Below, one piece after another: positions 52,219 through 60,312 of a DNA stretch of 64,000 nt. The DNA comes from Oscillospiraceae bacterium (GTDB taxonomy: Bacteria > Bacillota > Clostridia > Oscillospirales > Ruminococcaceae). The DNA lies in the NCBI GenBank assembly GCA_018110985.1, contig JAGAWT010000022.1, positions 39,166 through 103,165 on the forward strand. The letters run 5' to 3'. The notes beneath the pieces were generated by a model. The model was not told the DNA's origin, did no database searches, and was given only the letters and a program-made list of their open reading frames with translations. The position numbers and the translations under genes are program-made. How positions within the stretch are numbered: position 1 is the first letter of the stretch; the number at the start of each line of letters is the position of its first letter.

Positions 52219-52252
52219 AAAAAGGACAGGGGGCCCGACTCTTGTCCTTTTT
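52219..52252 (+). terminator. Terminator/attenuator between SCIFF peptide and maturase
   Basis: AAAAAGGACA (52219-52228) pairs perfectly with TGTCCTTTTT (52243-52252) around a 14-nt loop that contains GGGCCC. The T-run is part of the stem. Partial termination here would keep peptide transcript above maturase transcript. Confidence 0.8.
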
Positions 52253-52298
52253 GTTTACATACAGGCATCACATCTTACAAAAGCAAAGGAGCTTTTCC

Positions 52299-53678
52299 AT
52301 GATACACAAATACAAGCTGGGCGGACTCAATATCGTTCTCGATGTAAACAGCGGCGGTGTCCATGTGGTGGATGACATCACATTTGACCTCCTTGACAAT
52401 ATAGATCCTCCCCTTTCGGAGGAATGTCCCCCCAAGGCAGTGGAGAAGCTCATGCGCTTCTATTCAAAGGATGATATCCTTTCCTGCTATGAAGAGGTAA
52501 AGGAGCTGTGGAGGCAGAAGACCCTCTTTTCGGAAGATGATTACGAAACATTCACCGAAAAGCAGTCTGCAGCTCCCATAAAATCCATGTGCCTTCTTGC
52601 CGCAATGGACTGCAATATGCACTGCGACTACTGCTTTGCGGGAGACGGCGAATACTCCATCGGCAAAAAGCTGATGAGTGCGGAAGTGGGCAAGGCCGCC
52701 CTTGACTATCTCCTGGAACATTCCGGCAACAGGCGCTTTCTGGAGGTGGATTTCTTCGGGGGTGAGCCTCTCATGAACTGGAAGGCTCTCAAGGAGATAA
52801 TAGCCTACGGCAGGGAAAGGGAAAAGGAGTACAAAAAGACCTTCAGATTCACTGTCACCACCAACGGCACCCTTCTTGACGACGAAAAGATAGATTTCAT
52901 AAACAGGGAAATGTCAAACGTGGTGCTTTCCATCGACGGGCGCAGGATCGTAAACGACCGTATGCGCCACAGGCACGACGGCAAAAGCGTATACGACACC
53001 ATCGTTCCAAAGTACAAGGAACTGGTGGAAAAGAGAAACTACCAGAATTACTATGTAAGGGGCACCTTTACAAAATACAACCTTGATTTTTCGGAGGATG
53101 TTTTCCACCTGAACGAGCTGGGCTTCGACCAGATATCGGTGGAGCCCGTTGTGAGCAGCCCGAAGGATCCCTATGCGCTCACGGAGAAGGAACTGCCCGC
53201 TGTGTTCAAGGAATATGAAAAGCTGGCAGAACGGCTCCTGGAAAACGACAAAAAGGGCAGCCACTTCAACTTCTTCCACTTCATGCTGGAGCTGGATCAG
53301 GGTCCATGCGCCATCAAAAGGCTCAGAGGCTGCGGCTGCGGCAACGAATATGTAGCCGTCACCCCGGACGGAGATATTTACCCCTGCCACCAGTTCGTAG
53401 GCAAGGAAGGCTATAAAATGGGAAATATCCTCACAGGTGAGCTGGACACCTCCATGAAGGAAAAATTCGCCTCAGCCCATATCTACTCCAAGGAGGACTG
53501 CAAGCGCTGCTGGGCAAGGTTCTACTGCTCGGGCGGCTGCGATGCCAACAACTACGAATACATGGGAGATATCCTCAAGGCATTCAAGCTCTCCTGCGAA
53601 ATGGAAAAGAAGAGAGTCGAATGTGCAGTCTATATACAGGCTGTAAAGGCAATGGAGGCCGCCGAAAATGAACTATAA
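52299..53678 (+). CDS. SCIFF radical SAM maturase (thioether-forming)
   Basis: A 459-residue radical SAM/SPASM enzyme that installs thioether bonds in the SCIFF peptide. The radical SAM cluster motif is C105-x3-C109-x2-C112 (CNMHCDYC). GGEPLMNWK and the TTNGTLL strand follow. The C-terminal SPASM region has GCGCGNEYVAVTPDGDIYPCHQF and CKRCWARFYCSGGCDANN, ligands for two auxiliary clusters. The first 90 residues include the peptide-recognition (RRE-like) segment. ATG 52299 has AAAGGAG. It directly follows the peptide gene and overlaps the next gene by 11 bp. Confidence 0.95.
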   Translation: MIHKYKLGGLNIVLDVNSGGVHVVDDITFDLLDNIDPPLSEECPPKAVEKLMRFYSKDDILSCYEEVKELWRQKTLFSEDDYETFTEKQSAAPIKSMCLLAAMDCNMHCDYCFAGDGEYSIGKKLMSAEVGKAALDYLLEHSGNRRFLEVDFFGGEPLMNWKALKEIIAYGREREKEYKKTFRFTVTTNGTLLDDEKIDFINREMSNVVLSIDGRRIVNDRMRHRHDGKSVYDTIVPKYKELVEKRNYQNYYVRGTFTKYNLDFSEDVFHLNELGFDQISVEPVVSSPKDPYALTEKELPAVFKEYEKLAERLLENDKKGSHFNFFHFMLELDQGPCAIKRLRGCGCGNEYVAVTPDGDIYPCHQFVGKEGYKMGNILTGELDTSMKEKFASAHIYSKEDCKRCWARFYCSGGCDANNYEYMGDILKAFKLSCEMEKKRVECAVYIQAVKAMEAAENEL

Positions 53679-54279
53679 GCTCAGGCGGGCTCTGAATAAG
53701 ATCTCCCTCCCCGGCCTCATGACCTATATCTGCTTTGCGCAGGGTCTGGTCTATGTGGCAAACCTGCTGACCGGAGGGAATGTGGGCGCTGCCATGTCCT
53801 TTTCGGCTCCGCTCATCATGCAGGGAGAGGTGTGGAGAGCCTTCACCTTTCTTTTCGAGCCTGTAAACACAAACCCCATCTGGATCGTGGTCTCCATAAT
53901 CTTCTATACATCCATAGGACGCACGGTGGAAACGGTCTGGGGCTCCGACAAGCTGACCCATTTCATCATAGTCGGCTGGTTTTTTACCGTGATACTGGGG
54001 ATGATCTCCGGGAGCGCCCACAATTACTATGTTTTTCTGTCGCTCATAATGGTATGCGGCACAGTCTGTCCGAGAGAAAATGTCAACCTCTATATGGTGC
54101 TGCCCATCGAGATGCGCTACCTGGGCATGGCATATGCGGCAATACTTGTGATATTCCTCATCGTAAGGAGAGACATTACCGCTCTGGCTCCCATAGCGGC
54201 GTACCTTGTGTTTTTCGGCAGATCGCAGATCTTTGCTCCGCTCATCAACAAGATAAAGCACAGAAATTTCAGGAACTGA
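53668..54279 (+). CDS. Rhomboid-like membrane protein, probably inactive
   Basis: A 203-residue protein with about six membrane helices. The early QGEVWRAFTFLFEP and the amphipathic turn recall the rhomboid L1 loop (WR motif). The catalytic GxSG serine is not seen (the equivalent region reads GMISGSAHNYYVF), and no clear catalytic histidine follows, so a protease role is doubtful. It overlaps the SCIFF maturase by 11 bp and therefore may take part in handling or export of the modified peptide (inference). Confidence 0.65.
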   Translation: MNYKLRRALNKISLPGLMTYICFAQGLVYVANLLTGGNVGAAMSFSAPLIMQGEVWRAFTFLFEPVNTNPIWIVVSIIFYTSIGRTVETVWGSDKLTHFIIVGWFFTVILGMISGSAHNYYVFLSLIMVCGTVCPRENVNLYMVLPIEMRYLGMAYAAILVIFLIVRRDITALAPIAAYLVFFGRSQIFAPLINKIKHRNFRN

Positions 54280-54327
54280 GCATCGGAGCCTGTCCCGTAT
54301 GACAGCAAAGCGAAAGGAGTTTTCGGA

Positions 54328-54858
54328 ATGGATATACTCATAGCGGTGGATCTTCAGAATGATTTTATCACCGGTGCCCTGGGAAATGAGCAGTGCGCCG
54401 CCGCCGCAGAGAATGCGGCAAAGTACATACGCAGCTTCAGGGAAAAGGGCGGCCGTATATACGCCACTCTTGACACTCACCTTGAAAACTACCTTGAAAC
54501 AAGAGAGGGGAAGGATCTTCCCGTACCTCACTGCATAAAGGGCAGCAGGGGGCATGAGCTTACAGATGAGATCAAGTCCGCCCTGGGAGAGGATTACACT
54601 CCCGTGGAAAAGAACACCTTCGGCTCAAAGGATCTCCCCCTCATAATAAAGGAAGACATAGGAGACGGGAAGATAGACAGCTTCATCCTGATCGGGGTCT
54701 GCACCGACATCTGTGTTATATCCAACGCAATGGTGCTGAGAGCATTTTTCCCGGAAGTGCCCATAAGGGTGGCAGCCTCCTGCTGCGGCGGCGTGACCCC
54801 CGAAAGCCATGAGAATGCCCTTGCAGCCATGAAGTCCTGCCAGATCATCGTGGAATAG
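54328..54858 (+). CDS. Isochorismatase family cysteine hydrolase (nicotinamidase-like)
   Basis: A 176-residue cytoplasmic hydrolase. The catalytic triad candidates are D8 in AVDLQNDF, the lysine in VEKNTFGS, and the cysteine in IGVCTDICV. The first motif and the length fit nicotinamidase/isochorismatase-like amidases. GAAAGGAG precedes the ATG. It is part of the plus-strand gene run that follows the SCIFF genes, 3 bp before an SDR gene. Confidence 0.88.
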   Translation: MDILIAVDLQNDFITGALGNEQCAAAAENAAKYIRSFREKGGRIYATLDTHLENYLETREGKDLPVPHCIKGSRGHELTDEIKSALGEDYTPVEKNTFGSKDLPLIIKEDIGDGKIDSFILIGVCTDICVISNAMVLRAFFPEVPIRVAASCCGGVTPESHENALAAMKSCQIIVE

Positions 54859-54861
54859 AGC

Positions 54862-55650
54862 ATGAAAAAAGATAATCTCTGCGACAAGAAAACTGCCCTT
54901 ATCACCGGGGCTACATCCGGCATAGGGGCAGAATTTGCAAAACAGCTAAGTGCCATGGGCTTTTCCCTCATACTGACGGGACGAAACAGGGAGAAGCTGC
55001 TGCGGCTGTCGAAAAAATACCCCGGCTCTGTGACTGTAGAGGCAGATCTCAGAAAAAAAGAGGACTGTTTCCGTCTTATCGAAGAAGGAAAACGGTTTTC
55101 TGCGGATATACTCATAAACTGTGCGGGCATGGGAGTCTTCGGAAAGTTTTCCGAAACAGACATAAAGAAAGAAACGGATATGATAGATCTTAATGTCCGT
55201 GCCTGTCACATCCTCTTCAAGGGCTTTCTCGAACTCTTTGAAAGCCGTGGAAAGGGGTATATCCTCAATGTGGGCTCCGTGGCGGGTTTTCTTCCGGGTC
55301 CTCTCATGTCCGGATACTACGCTTCAAAGTCCTATGTGCTGCGGCAGACGGAGGCAGTGTATCTGGAGCTTCTTTATAACAAGAGCCCCGTAAAGGTCTC
55401 TGTGCTGTGCCCGGGGCCCGTTCAGACGGACTTCAACAGGAATGCGGGCATTACAGGCTCCTTTAAGGGCATAACTGCCGAAGAATGTGTAAGGCACACA
55501 ATAGAGGGAATGAAAAAGGGACGCCTCCTCATCATCCCCGCTCTTTACACAAAGGCTGTGGCTCTGGGTTCAAAGCTGCTGCCTGCTGCAGTTTCGGGTT
55601 CTGTATGCTACATAGCACAAAAGGGAAAGAAAAGGATAACGGACATCTGA
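54862..55650 (+). CDS. Short-chain dehydrogenase/reductase
   Basis: A 262-residue classical SDR. The dinucleotide motif is TGATSGIG (15-22), NCAGMG holds the central loop, the catalytic serine is in LNVGSVAGF and the YxxxK pair is in GYYASKSYV. Residues in the specificity region (TGRNREKL) suggest NADP(H). A hydrophobic C-terminal segment may touch the membrane. The substrate is not predictable. The next gene starts 3 bp later. Confidence 0.9.
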   Translation: MKKDNLCDKKTALITGATSGIGAEFAKQLSAMGFSLILTGRNREKLLRLSKKYPGSVTVEADLRKKEDCFRLIEEGKRFSADILINCAGMGVFGKFSETDIKKETDMIDLNVRACHILFKGFLELFESRGKGYILNVGSVAGFLPGPLMSGYYASKSYVLRQTEAVYLELLYNKSPVKVSVLCPGPVQTDFNRNAGITGSFKGITAEECVRHTIEGMKKGRLLIIPALYTKAVALGSKLLPAAVSGSVCYIAQKGKKRITDI

Positions 55651-55653
55651 CAT

Positions 55654-56166
55654 ATGAACAAGGAATTTTTTCGGAAAATATACCGTATACTGCCAAAGCC
55701 GCTGTGCGAGCTTTGCATGAAGTTTGAAAATGCCATCATATACATTTTCTACGGTGCTCTGGCAACTCTTATAAACTATGTTTCTCATTTCGGCATACGC
55801 CTTGCCTTTACGGACATTCCCAAGGGAACGGGGCTGCTTGATGCCCTGCGGCTGGCGGAGGAGACCTCAAGGATCCCCTCTATCGGTGCTACGGGCTTTG
55901 CCTGGGTGACTGCCGTCATATTCGCCTTTTTCACCAACAAATACTTCGTGTTTGAAAAGCCCGGCAGGGAGGGTATGGGAAAGGAATTCCTGGAGTTTAC
56001 CGGAGGAAGGCTCTTTTCCCTCGGATGCGAGCTGCTCATCATGTGGCTTTTCGTGGATGTGCTGCATCTCAACGAGCTTGTGATAAAGCTCGCAGCAAAT
56101 GTGGTGGTGCTCATTCTCAACTACTTCATAAGCAAGCTCATAGTTTTTAAGGCAAAAAAAGAATGA
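55654..56166 (+). CDS. GtrA family membrane protein
   Basis: A 170-residue protein with four membrane helices, the GtrA topology. FYGALATLINYVSHFG, WVTAVIFAFFTNKYFVFEK and LNYFISKLIVFK are the expected motifs. GtrA-like flippases are thought to move polyprenyl-linked sugars across the membrane for surface polysaccharide glycosylation. A 45-residue segment around residues 55-80 enlarges the first loop. It overlaps the next gene by 4 bp. Confidence 0.88.
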   Translation: MNKEFFRKIYRILPKPLCELCMKFENAIIYIFYGALATLINYVSHFGIRLAFTDIPKGTGLLDALRLAEETSRIPSIGATGFAWVTAVIFAFFTNKYFVFEKPGREGMGKEFLEFTGGRLFSLGCELLIMWLFVDVLHLNELVIKLAANVVVLILNYFISKLIVFKAKKE

Positions 56167-57344
56167 AACGAAAGCTTATCCCCTTACTCTGTCTCCTGCT
56201 GCTGGGCGGCTGCTTTTCCGAGGGCAGAAGAGATGACATAGTGACCCCGGACATCCGCCCCCGCTATTCCTACAGCGACACTGCCTCCCCCTTTGAATCC
56301 TATTCCTTCAATCTTTCGGGGGAAAAAAACAATTATATTGCAACTGTAAGCTCTGACGGCAGTGGCGGGATGAAATGCGTCCTTGAAAACTCCGACTTTG
56401 AGACAGATGAGTTTTTCTTCTCTCCGCCGGAGGGGTACAGCTGCATACTTCCGGAATCATCCGCCAATGCGGACAGAGCCGTAAATGTCATCAGAAACGA
56501 CTTTGACGACACACCTATACCCGATCTTATAGAGGTCATGTTCTCAAAGGACGACGGAAAGGGCGGCACCCTCAACGCCGCAAAGTATTTCGCTCCGGAT
56601 AATGAGGGCAAGCTCCGTGAGATAGTCATCTACGACAAAACGGGCGAAACAGGCACAGTCATCAGCCGTTACCTTGACAGGATACACCCGAACCACACCG
56701 AAGCCGACAAGTTCATCTATGAGATAACCGTCGGTGATTACACCGACGATGAGGGTCATCTGCTCACCCCCGAGGAAAGGGTGGGTATCAAGACCATAGC
56801 CTACGACCCCATGCAGTTTCGCTTTGTCATCGACTATGAGATGATCCATGAGTCAAACCCCCTTTATTTCGGCTATGCCTACCTTGCCGCAGCAAACACC
56901 GCCGCCAGATATATGACCGTTGAGCTCATGCCGGGCTTTGACCGCAGCGACCACATAGAGATGACGGATGAGAACGGAGAGACCGTTTTCTATTATTCCA
57001 CAGGCTCTAAGCTCAAAAGCATGAAGAACCTCCGTGACACTCTGTGCACCGTCTTTTCGTCCACCTTTGCGGACAGGCTCATAGAAAACGCTCCCCAGTG
57101 CTACATTGAAAAAAACGGAAAGCTCTATTCAAGAGAGAACACCCTCTCCCCCGACACCTCCTACGGCATACTTACCTTTACGGACACGGAGATCTCGAAA
57201 AACTCCATGCTTTTCAGATCCAGACAGGAAAAGTACAGCGAGAGCGGCAGCTTTACCGGCTATACCGACGGGGGGAATTTTGTCATAAGTGCCACCCCTT
57301 CCGGCAGGTGGTATGTTACGGAATACAGGTTCCCGTACCTGTAA
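56163..57344 (+). CDS. Putative lipoprotein of unknown function
   Basis: A 393-residue exported protein. The signal MKRKLIPLLCLLLLGGC ends in the lipobox LGGC with the lipidated cysteine at 17. The mature part is acidic, rich in Asp, Glu, Ser and aromatic residues, with no recognised domain. The gene overlaps gtrA by 4 bp. It may be a surface-bound partner of the membrane proteins encoded in this gene run, but nothing in the sequence proves that. Confidence 0.72.
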   Translation: MKRKLIPLLCLLLLGGCFSEGRRDDIVTPDIRPRYSYSDTASPFESYSFNLSGEKNNYIATVSSDGSGGMKCVLENSDFETDEFFFSPPEGYSCILPESSANADRAVNVIRNDFDDTPIPDLIEVMFSKDDGKGGTLNAAKYFAPDNEGKLREIVIYDKTGETGTVISRYLDRIHPNHTEADKFIYEITVGDYTDDEGHLLTPEERVGIKTIAYDPMQFRFVIDYEMIHESNPLYFGYAYLAAANTAARYMTVELMPGFDRSDHIEMTDENGETVFYYSTGSKLKSMKNLRDTLCTVFSSTFADRLIENAPQCYIEKNGKLYSRENTLSPDTSYGILTFTDTEISKNSMLFRSRQEKYSESGSFTGYTDGGNFVISATPSGRWYVTEYRFPYL

Positions 57345-57394
57345 GAGCAAAAGCCATGCTCCTGACAGGACAAGGACATACAAAGTGTGATATT

Positions 57395-58039
57395 ATGAGA
57401 TTCAGAAAACTTGACCCCGCAAGGGATATGAACGAATTTCTTGTGCTGCTGACGGAGTCCCTGCGGGATCATCCTGTCTACAGTGCTGCAAAGGAGCTTT
57501 TTGCGGACAACGGAGACTATATGTACTTCCTGCGTACCATGCTCGCAACTTTCCTGCGCATACAGGTAAAGTACAACACTGTCATACTTGGAACAGAAGG
57601 AGACAGGATAGTCTGCGGCGCAATACTCCGCACCCCAAAGGATGAGACCCCTTCAAAAAAGGACTTTCTCCTTTCCATGGGGCTCAATGAGAAGCTGCCC
57701 GCCTCTCCCCGTGAAACGGCGGAATTCTACAACATGGTGATGCACCTTGACGACATGACCCTTTCGGTGGGGAAGGAGGACAACTGGACCCTTACCATGC
57801 TTTCCGTGAAAAGGGATATGCGATCCAGGGGCGCAGGCTCCTATTTCATGAAAAACTGCGTTATTCCCTATGTAAGGCACCACGGCGGCAGAGTGCTCAC
57901 CCTTACCGCTCACACCTCAAAGACTGCGGAGTTTTACGAAAAGATGGGGTTTGAGGTCTTTGACTCCACTCCTGCGGATTACAGAGGGCGGCAGCTTTAC
58001 AGCCGCTGCATGAAGCTCTCTCTTGACAACGGAGAATGA
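57395..58039 (+). CDS. GNAT family N-acetyltransferase
   Basis: A 214-residue acetyltransferase of the GNAT fold. The acetyl-CoA-binding segment is SVKRDMRSRGAGSYFMKNCVIPY (with the R/Q-x-x-G-x-G/A pattern), followed by LTLTAHTSKTAEFYEKMGFEVFDS, the typical beta-6/alpha-4 end. The N-terminal half (MRFRKLDPARDMNEF) is more diverged. Acceptor unknown. The start at 57395 is chosen from the domain boundary; the ribosome binding site is weak. It ends 1 bp before the cysteine desulfurase. Confidence 0.8.
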   Translation: MRFRKLDPARDMNEFLVLLTESLRDHPVYSAAKELFADNGDYMYFLRTMLATFLRIQVKYNTVILGTEGDRIVCGAILRTPKDETPSKKDFLLSMGLNEKLPASPRETAEFYNMVMHLDDMTLSVGKEDNWTLTMLSVKRDMRSRGAGSYFMKNCVIPYVRHHGGRVLTLTAHTSKTAEFYEKMGFEVFDSTPADYRGRQLYSRCMKLSLDNGE

Positions 58040-58040
58040 T

Positions 58041-59189
58041 ATGATATATGCAGACTGCGCTGCCACGCTGCCGGTAAGCCCCCCGGTATACGAGGAAGTA
58101 TGCAGGGTGATGAAGGAATGTTGGGGAAATCCCTCCTCCATATACTCTGCCGGGCGGCAGGCAAAAAACATCATAGAGGATGCACGGGAGCGCTGCGCTG
58201 CCCTTATCGGGGCATATCCGGATGAGGTCTTTTTCACCTCCGGTGGCAGTGAATCCAACAACCACGCAATAAAGACCACCTTCCTTTCGGCAAAAAGCAG
58301 CGAAAACACCTCGCCCCGCATCATCATATCCGCCACCTCTCACCATTCTGCTTTAAATGCTGCCGGAGCCGTGAAGGAACAGGGGGCTGAGGTAACACAG
58401 CTTTATCCCGATAAAGACGGGCTCCTTCCCCTGTCCTTTCCCACAGCAGATGATACCGTGCTTTTGTCTGCGGAGCTTATCAACAACGAAACAGGGGTCA
58501 TACAGGATGTTAAGAGCCTCTCGGACAGGGCTCACGGATGCGGTGCCGTCTTCCATGCGGACTGTGTGGCAGCACTCGGACACATAAAGATAGACTGTCA
58601 CGCTATGGGTCTCGATATCGCCAGCTTTTCCGGGCACAAGGTAGGCGCCCCGAAAGGCATCGGTATCCTGTACTGCAAAAGGGGTCTGAAAAGGCACAGC
58701 TTCATTCACGGAGGCGGACAGGAAAGAGGCATCAGGGCAGGCACGGAAAACACCGCCTATATAGCAGGTCTTGCCGCAGCCCTTGAAGAAAACGCCCGCA
58801 GCCTTGAAGAAAGGGAAAAAAATCTCCTTTCCCAAAAGGAATGCCTTATCCGTACACTTGGGGGATGCTTTCCCGATATGAGGGTAAACGGCAGTACACA
58901 ACGATCCACAGGCGGCATACTGAACATTTCCTTTGAGGGTATCAGCGGTGATGAGCTGGTGCTCATGCTGGACAGGGAAGAGATCTGTATATCAAGCGGC
59001 TCTGCCTGTGCCGCAGGCGCCCTGACCCCCTCTCATGTGCTGAGAGCCATGGGTGTAAAGCAGGCAGGAAATGCCGTGAGGCTCTCTTTCTATTCACCTC
59101 TCGGTGAGGATGAAAGGGACAGACTTTGCAGCTGCATCATAAGATCGGTGCAGAAAATAAGGGAAACGGGAGGAATAAATCTATCTTAA
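58041..59189 (+). CDS. Cysteine desulfurase (IscS/NifS family)
   Basis: A 382-residue class V aminotransferase-fold enzyme that releases sulfur from cysteine. The N terminus YADCAATLPVSPPV, the histidine in ATSHHSALNA, the PLP lysine in SFSGHKVGAPKGIGI and the active loop SSGSACAAGALTPSHVLRAMG with the persulfide cysteine are all present. No iscU follows. It might support the rhodanese-TtcA or other thiolation enzymes. GGAG lies 7 bp before the ATG; a TTG at 58023 is rejected. Confidence 0.93.
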   Translation: MIYADCAATLPVSPPVYEEVCRVMKECWGNPSSIYSAGRQAKNIIEDARERCAALIGAYPDEVFFTSGGSESNNHAIKTTFLSAKSSENTSPRIIISATSHHSALNAAGAVKEQGAEVTQLYPDKDGLLPLSFPTADDTVLLSAELINNETGVIQDVKSLSDRAHGCGAVFHADCVAALGHIKIDCHAMGLDIASFSGHKVGAPKGIGILYCKRGLKRHSFIHGGGQERGIRAGTENTAYIAGLAAALEENARSLEEREKNLLSQKECLIRTLGGCFPDMRVNGSTQRSTGGILNISFEGISGDELVLMLDREEICISSGSACAAGALTPSHVLRAMGVKQAGNAVRLSFYSPLGEDERDRLCSCIIRSVQKIRETGGINLS

Positions 59190-59228
59190 AAATTTTCAAT
59201 TTATTCATACAATCGTACAAAATACTTA

Positions 59229-59257
59229 TTGACCATAAGGCGTTTATGTGTTAGTAT
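59229..59257 (+). promoter_or_regulatory. Probable promoter of the NAD-dependent epimerase gene
   Basis: TTGACC (59229-59234) and TAGTAT (59252-59257) are spaced by 17 bp in an AT-rich gap after the desulfurase gene. Confidence 0.45.
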
Positions 59258-59324
59258 TATACATAGAAATGCCTTTTCAGGCGATTTTTTTGGGGATATG
59301 TTACGAATAGAAGGAGGGTATCGC

Positions 59325-60263
59325 ATGGAAACTGTTTTTGTGACAGGAGCAGCCGGTCTTATAGGCTCTGCGGTCTGCGATATGCTTTTGAAAAAAGGCT
59401 TTGCGGTCATAGGCACCGACAGCAGACCTTTGAAGATATACGACCATAATTTCAGGTTCGTACAGTGTGAGATAACCGACAAGGATACCGTAACCGCTGC
59501 AATGAGAGATGCCACCATTCTGGTACACCTGGCGTGCTCTGTTGACAACGACTTCACAGCCATTCTCTCCTCGGCGGACGAAAAGATAGCCACCCAGGTG
59601 GACAAGTATCTGTATAAAACTGCTGTACAGTATGAATACACCCGTATACTTATGCTCAGCAGCCATCAGGTATATATGGTCCCCAAGACCCGTGAGCCCG
59701 TCCGTGAATCCTTTGATCTCAAGCCCGTCACCATTTACGGAAAGATAAAGCTTGACAGTGAGAATGCACTTAAAAATGCGGTAAAGAAGACCAAGAACAT
59801 CACAGTCATAATGAGGACCACCCCCATTTACACAAAGACCTTCCTTGACAATCTCCGCTCCAAGGTGCAGGATCCGAAGGACGGCAGCTATTTTGTGTAC
59901 GGCTACGGAGATTACGGATATTCATTCTGCTGCCTGTACAATCTGGTGGATTTCATTTCGGCAGTGCTCGCTGCCGAGGACACAGCAAAGCTCTCCGGGG
60001 AGTACAATGTAACGGACACCAAGCCCATTATGGCAAAGGATCTGATGGAGGTCCTGAAAACAGAGCTCAACATCAGCATTGTCCAGTCCAGGAATTACAG
60101 CTCAGACAACATAAAGGGTCAGTTCTCCCTTTTCGGAACGAGGAACCTGCGGACGGACTACCGTTTTTCCGACCCCTCCATCGCCTGCAGCAATATTTCC
60201 TACGACAACACAAAGGCTCAGAGGATAAGCGCCTTCCGCTGGAAGCTGAGCAATACCAAGTAA
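59325..60263 (+). CDS. NAD-dependent epimerase/dehydratase family protein
   Basis: A 312-residue extended SDR. The nucleotide motif TGAAGLIGSAV is at 7-17 and D29 in IGTDSRPL suggests NAD. The YxxxK element is TIYGKIKLD, with SSHQVY before it where the catalytic Ser/Thr usually sits. The C-terminal half varies, as usual for substrate recognition. Likely acts on a nucleotide sugar, but no sugar-pathway neighbour confirms it. GGAGGG precedes the ATG; it is monocistronic with its own terminator. Confidence 0.88.
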   Translation: METVFVTGAAGLIGSAVCDMLLKKGFAVIGTDSRPLKIYDHNFRFVQCEITDKDTVTAAMRDATILVHLACSVDNDFTAILSSADEKIATQVDKYLYKTAVQYEYTRILMLSSHQVYMVPKTREPVRESFDLKPVTIYGKIKLDSENALKNAVKKTKNITVIMRTTPIYTKTFLDNLRSKVQDPKDGSYFVYGYGDYGYSFCCLYNLVDFISAVLAAEDTAKLSGEYNVTDTKPIMAKDLMEVLKTELNISIVQSRNYSSDNIKGQFSLFGTRNLRTDYRFSDPSIACSNISYDNTKAQRISAFRWKLSNTK

Positions 60264-60269
60264 AGATAC

Positions 60270-60296
60270 GGTGCACCTTTCCGGGTGCACCTTTTT
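60270..60296 (+). terminator. Intrinsic terminator after the epimerase gene
   Basis: Two copies of the self-complementary GGTGCACC (60270-60277 and 60284-60291) pair around a 6-nt loop, followed by TTTTT. Confidence 0.9.
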
Positions 60297-60312
60297 GTAA
60301 AAGGACAAATAA

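Noticed and set aside
53668..54279. Active rhomboid protease
   Set aside because: No GxSG serine or matching histidine is found; only the fold is supported.
53584..54555. 323-residue minus-strand ORF opposite the rhomboid-like and isochorismatase genes
   Set aside because: It lies antisense to well-supported genes and has a composition typical of shadow frames.
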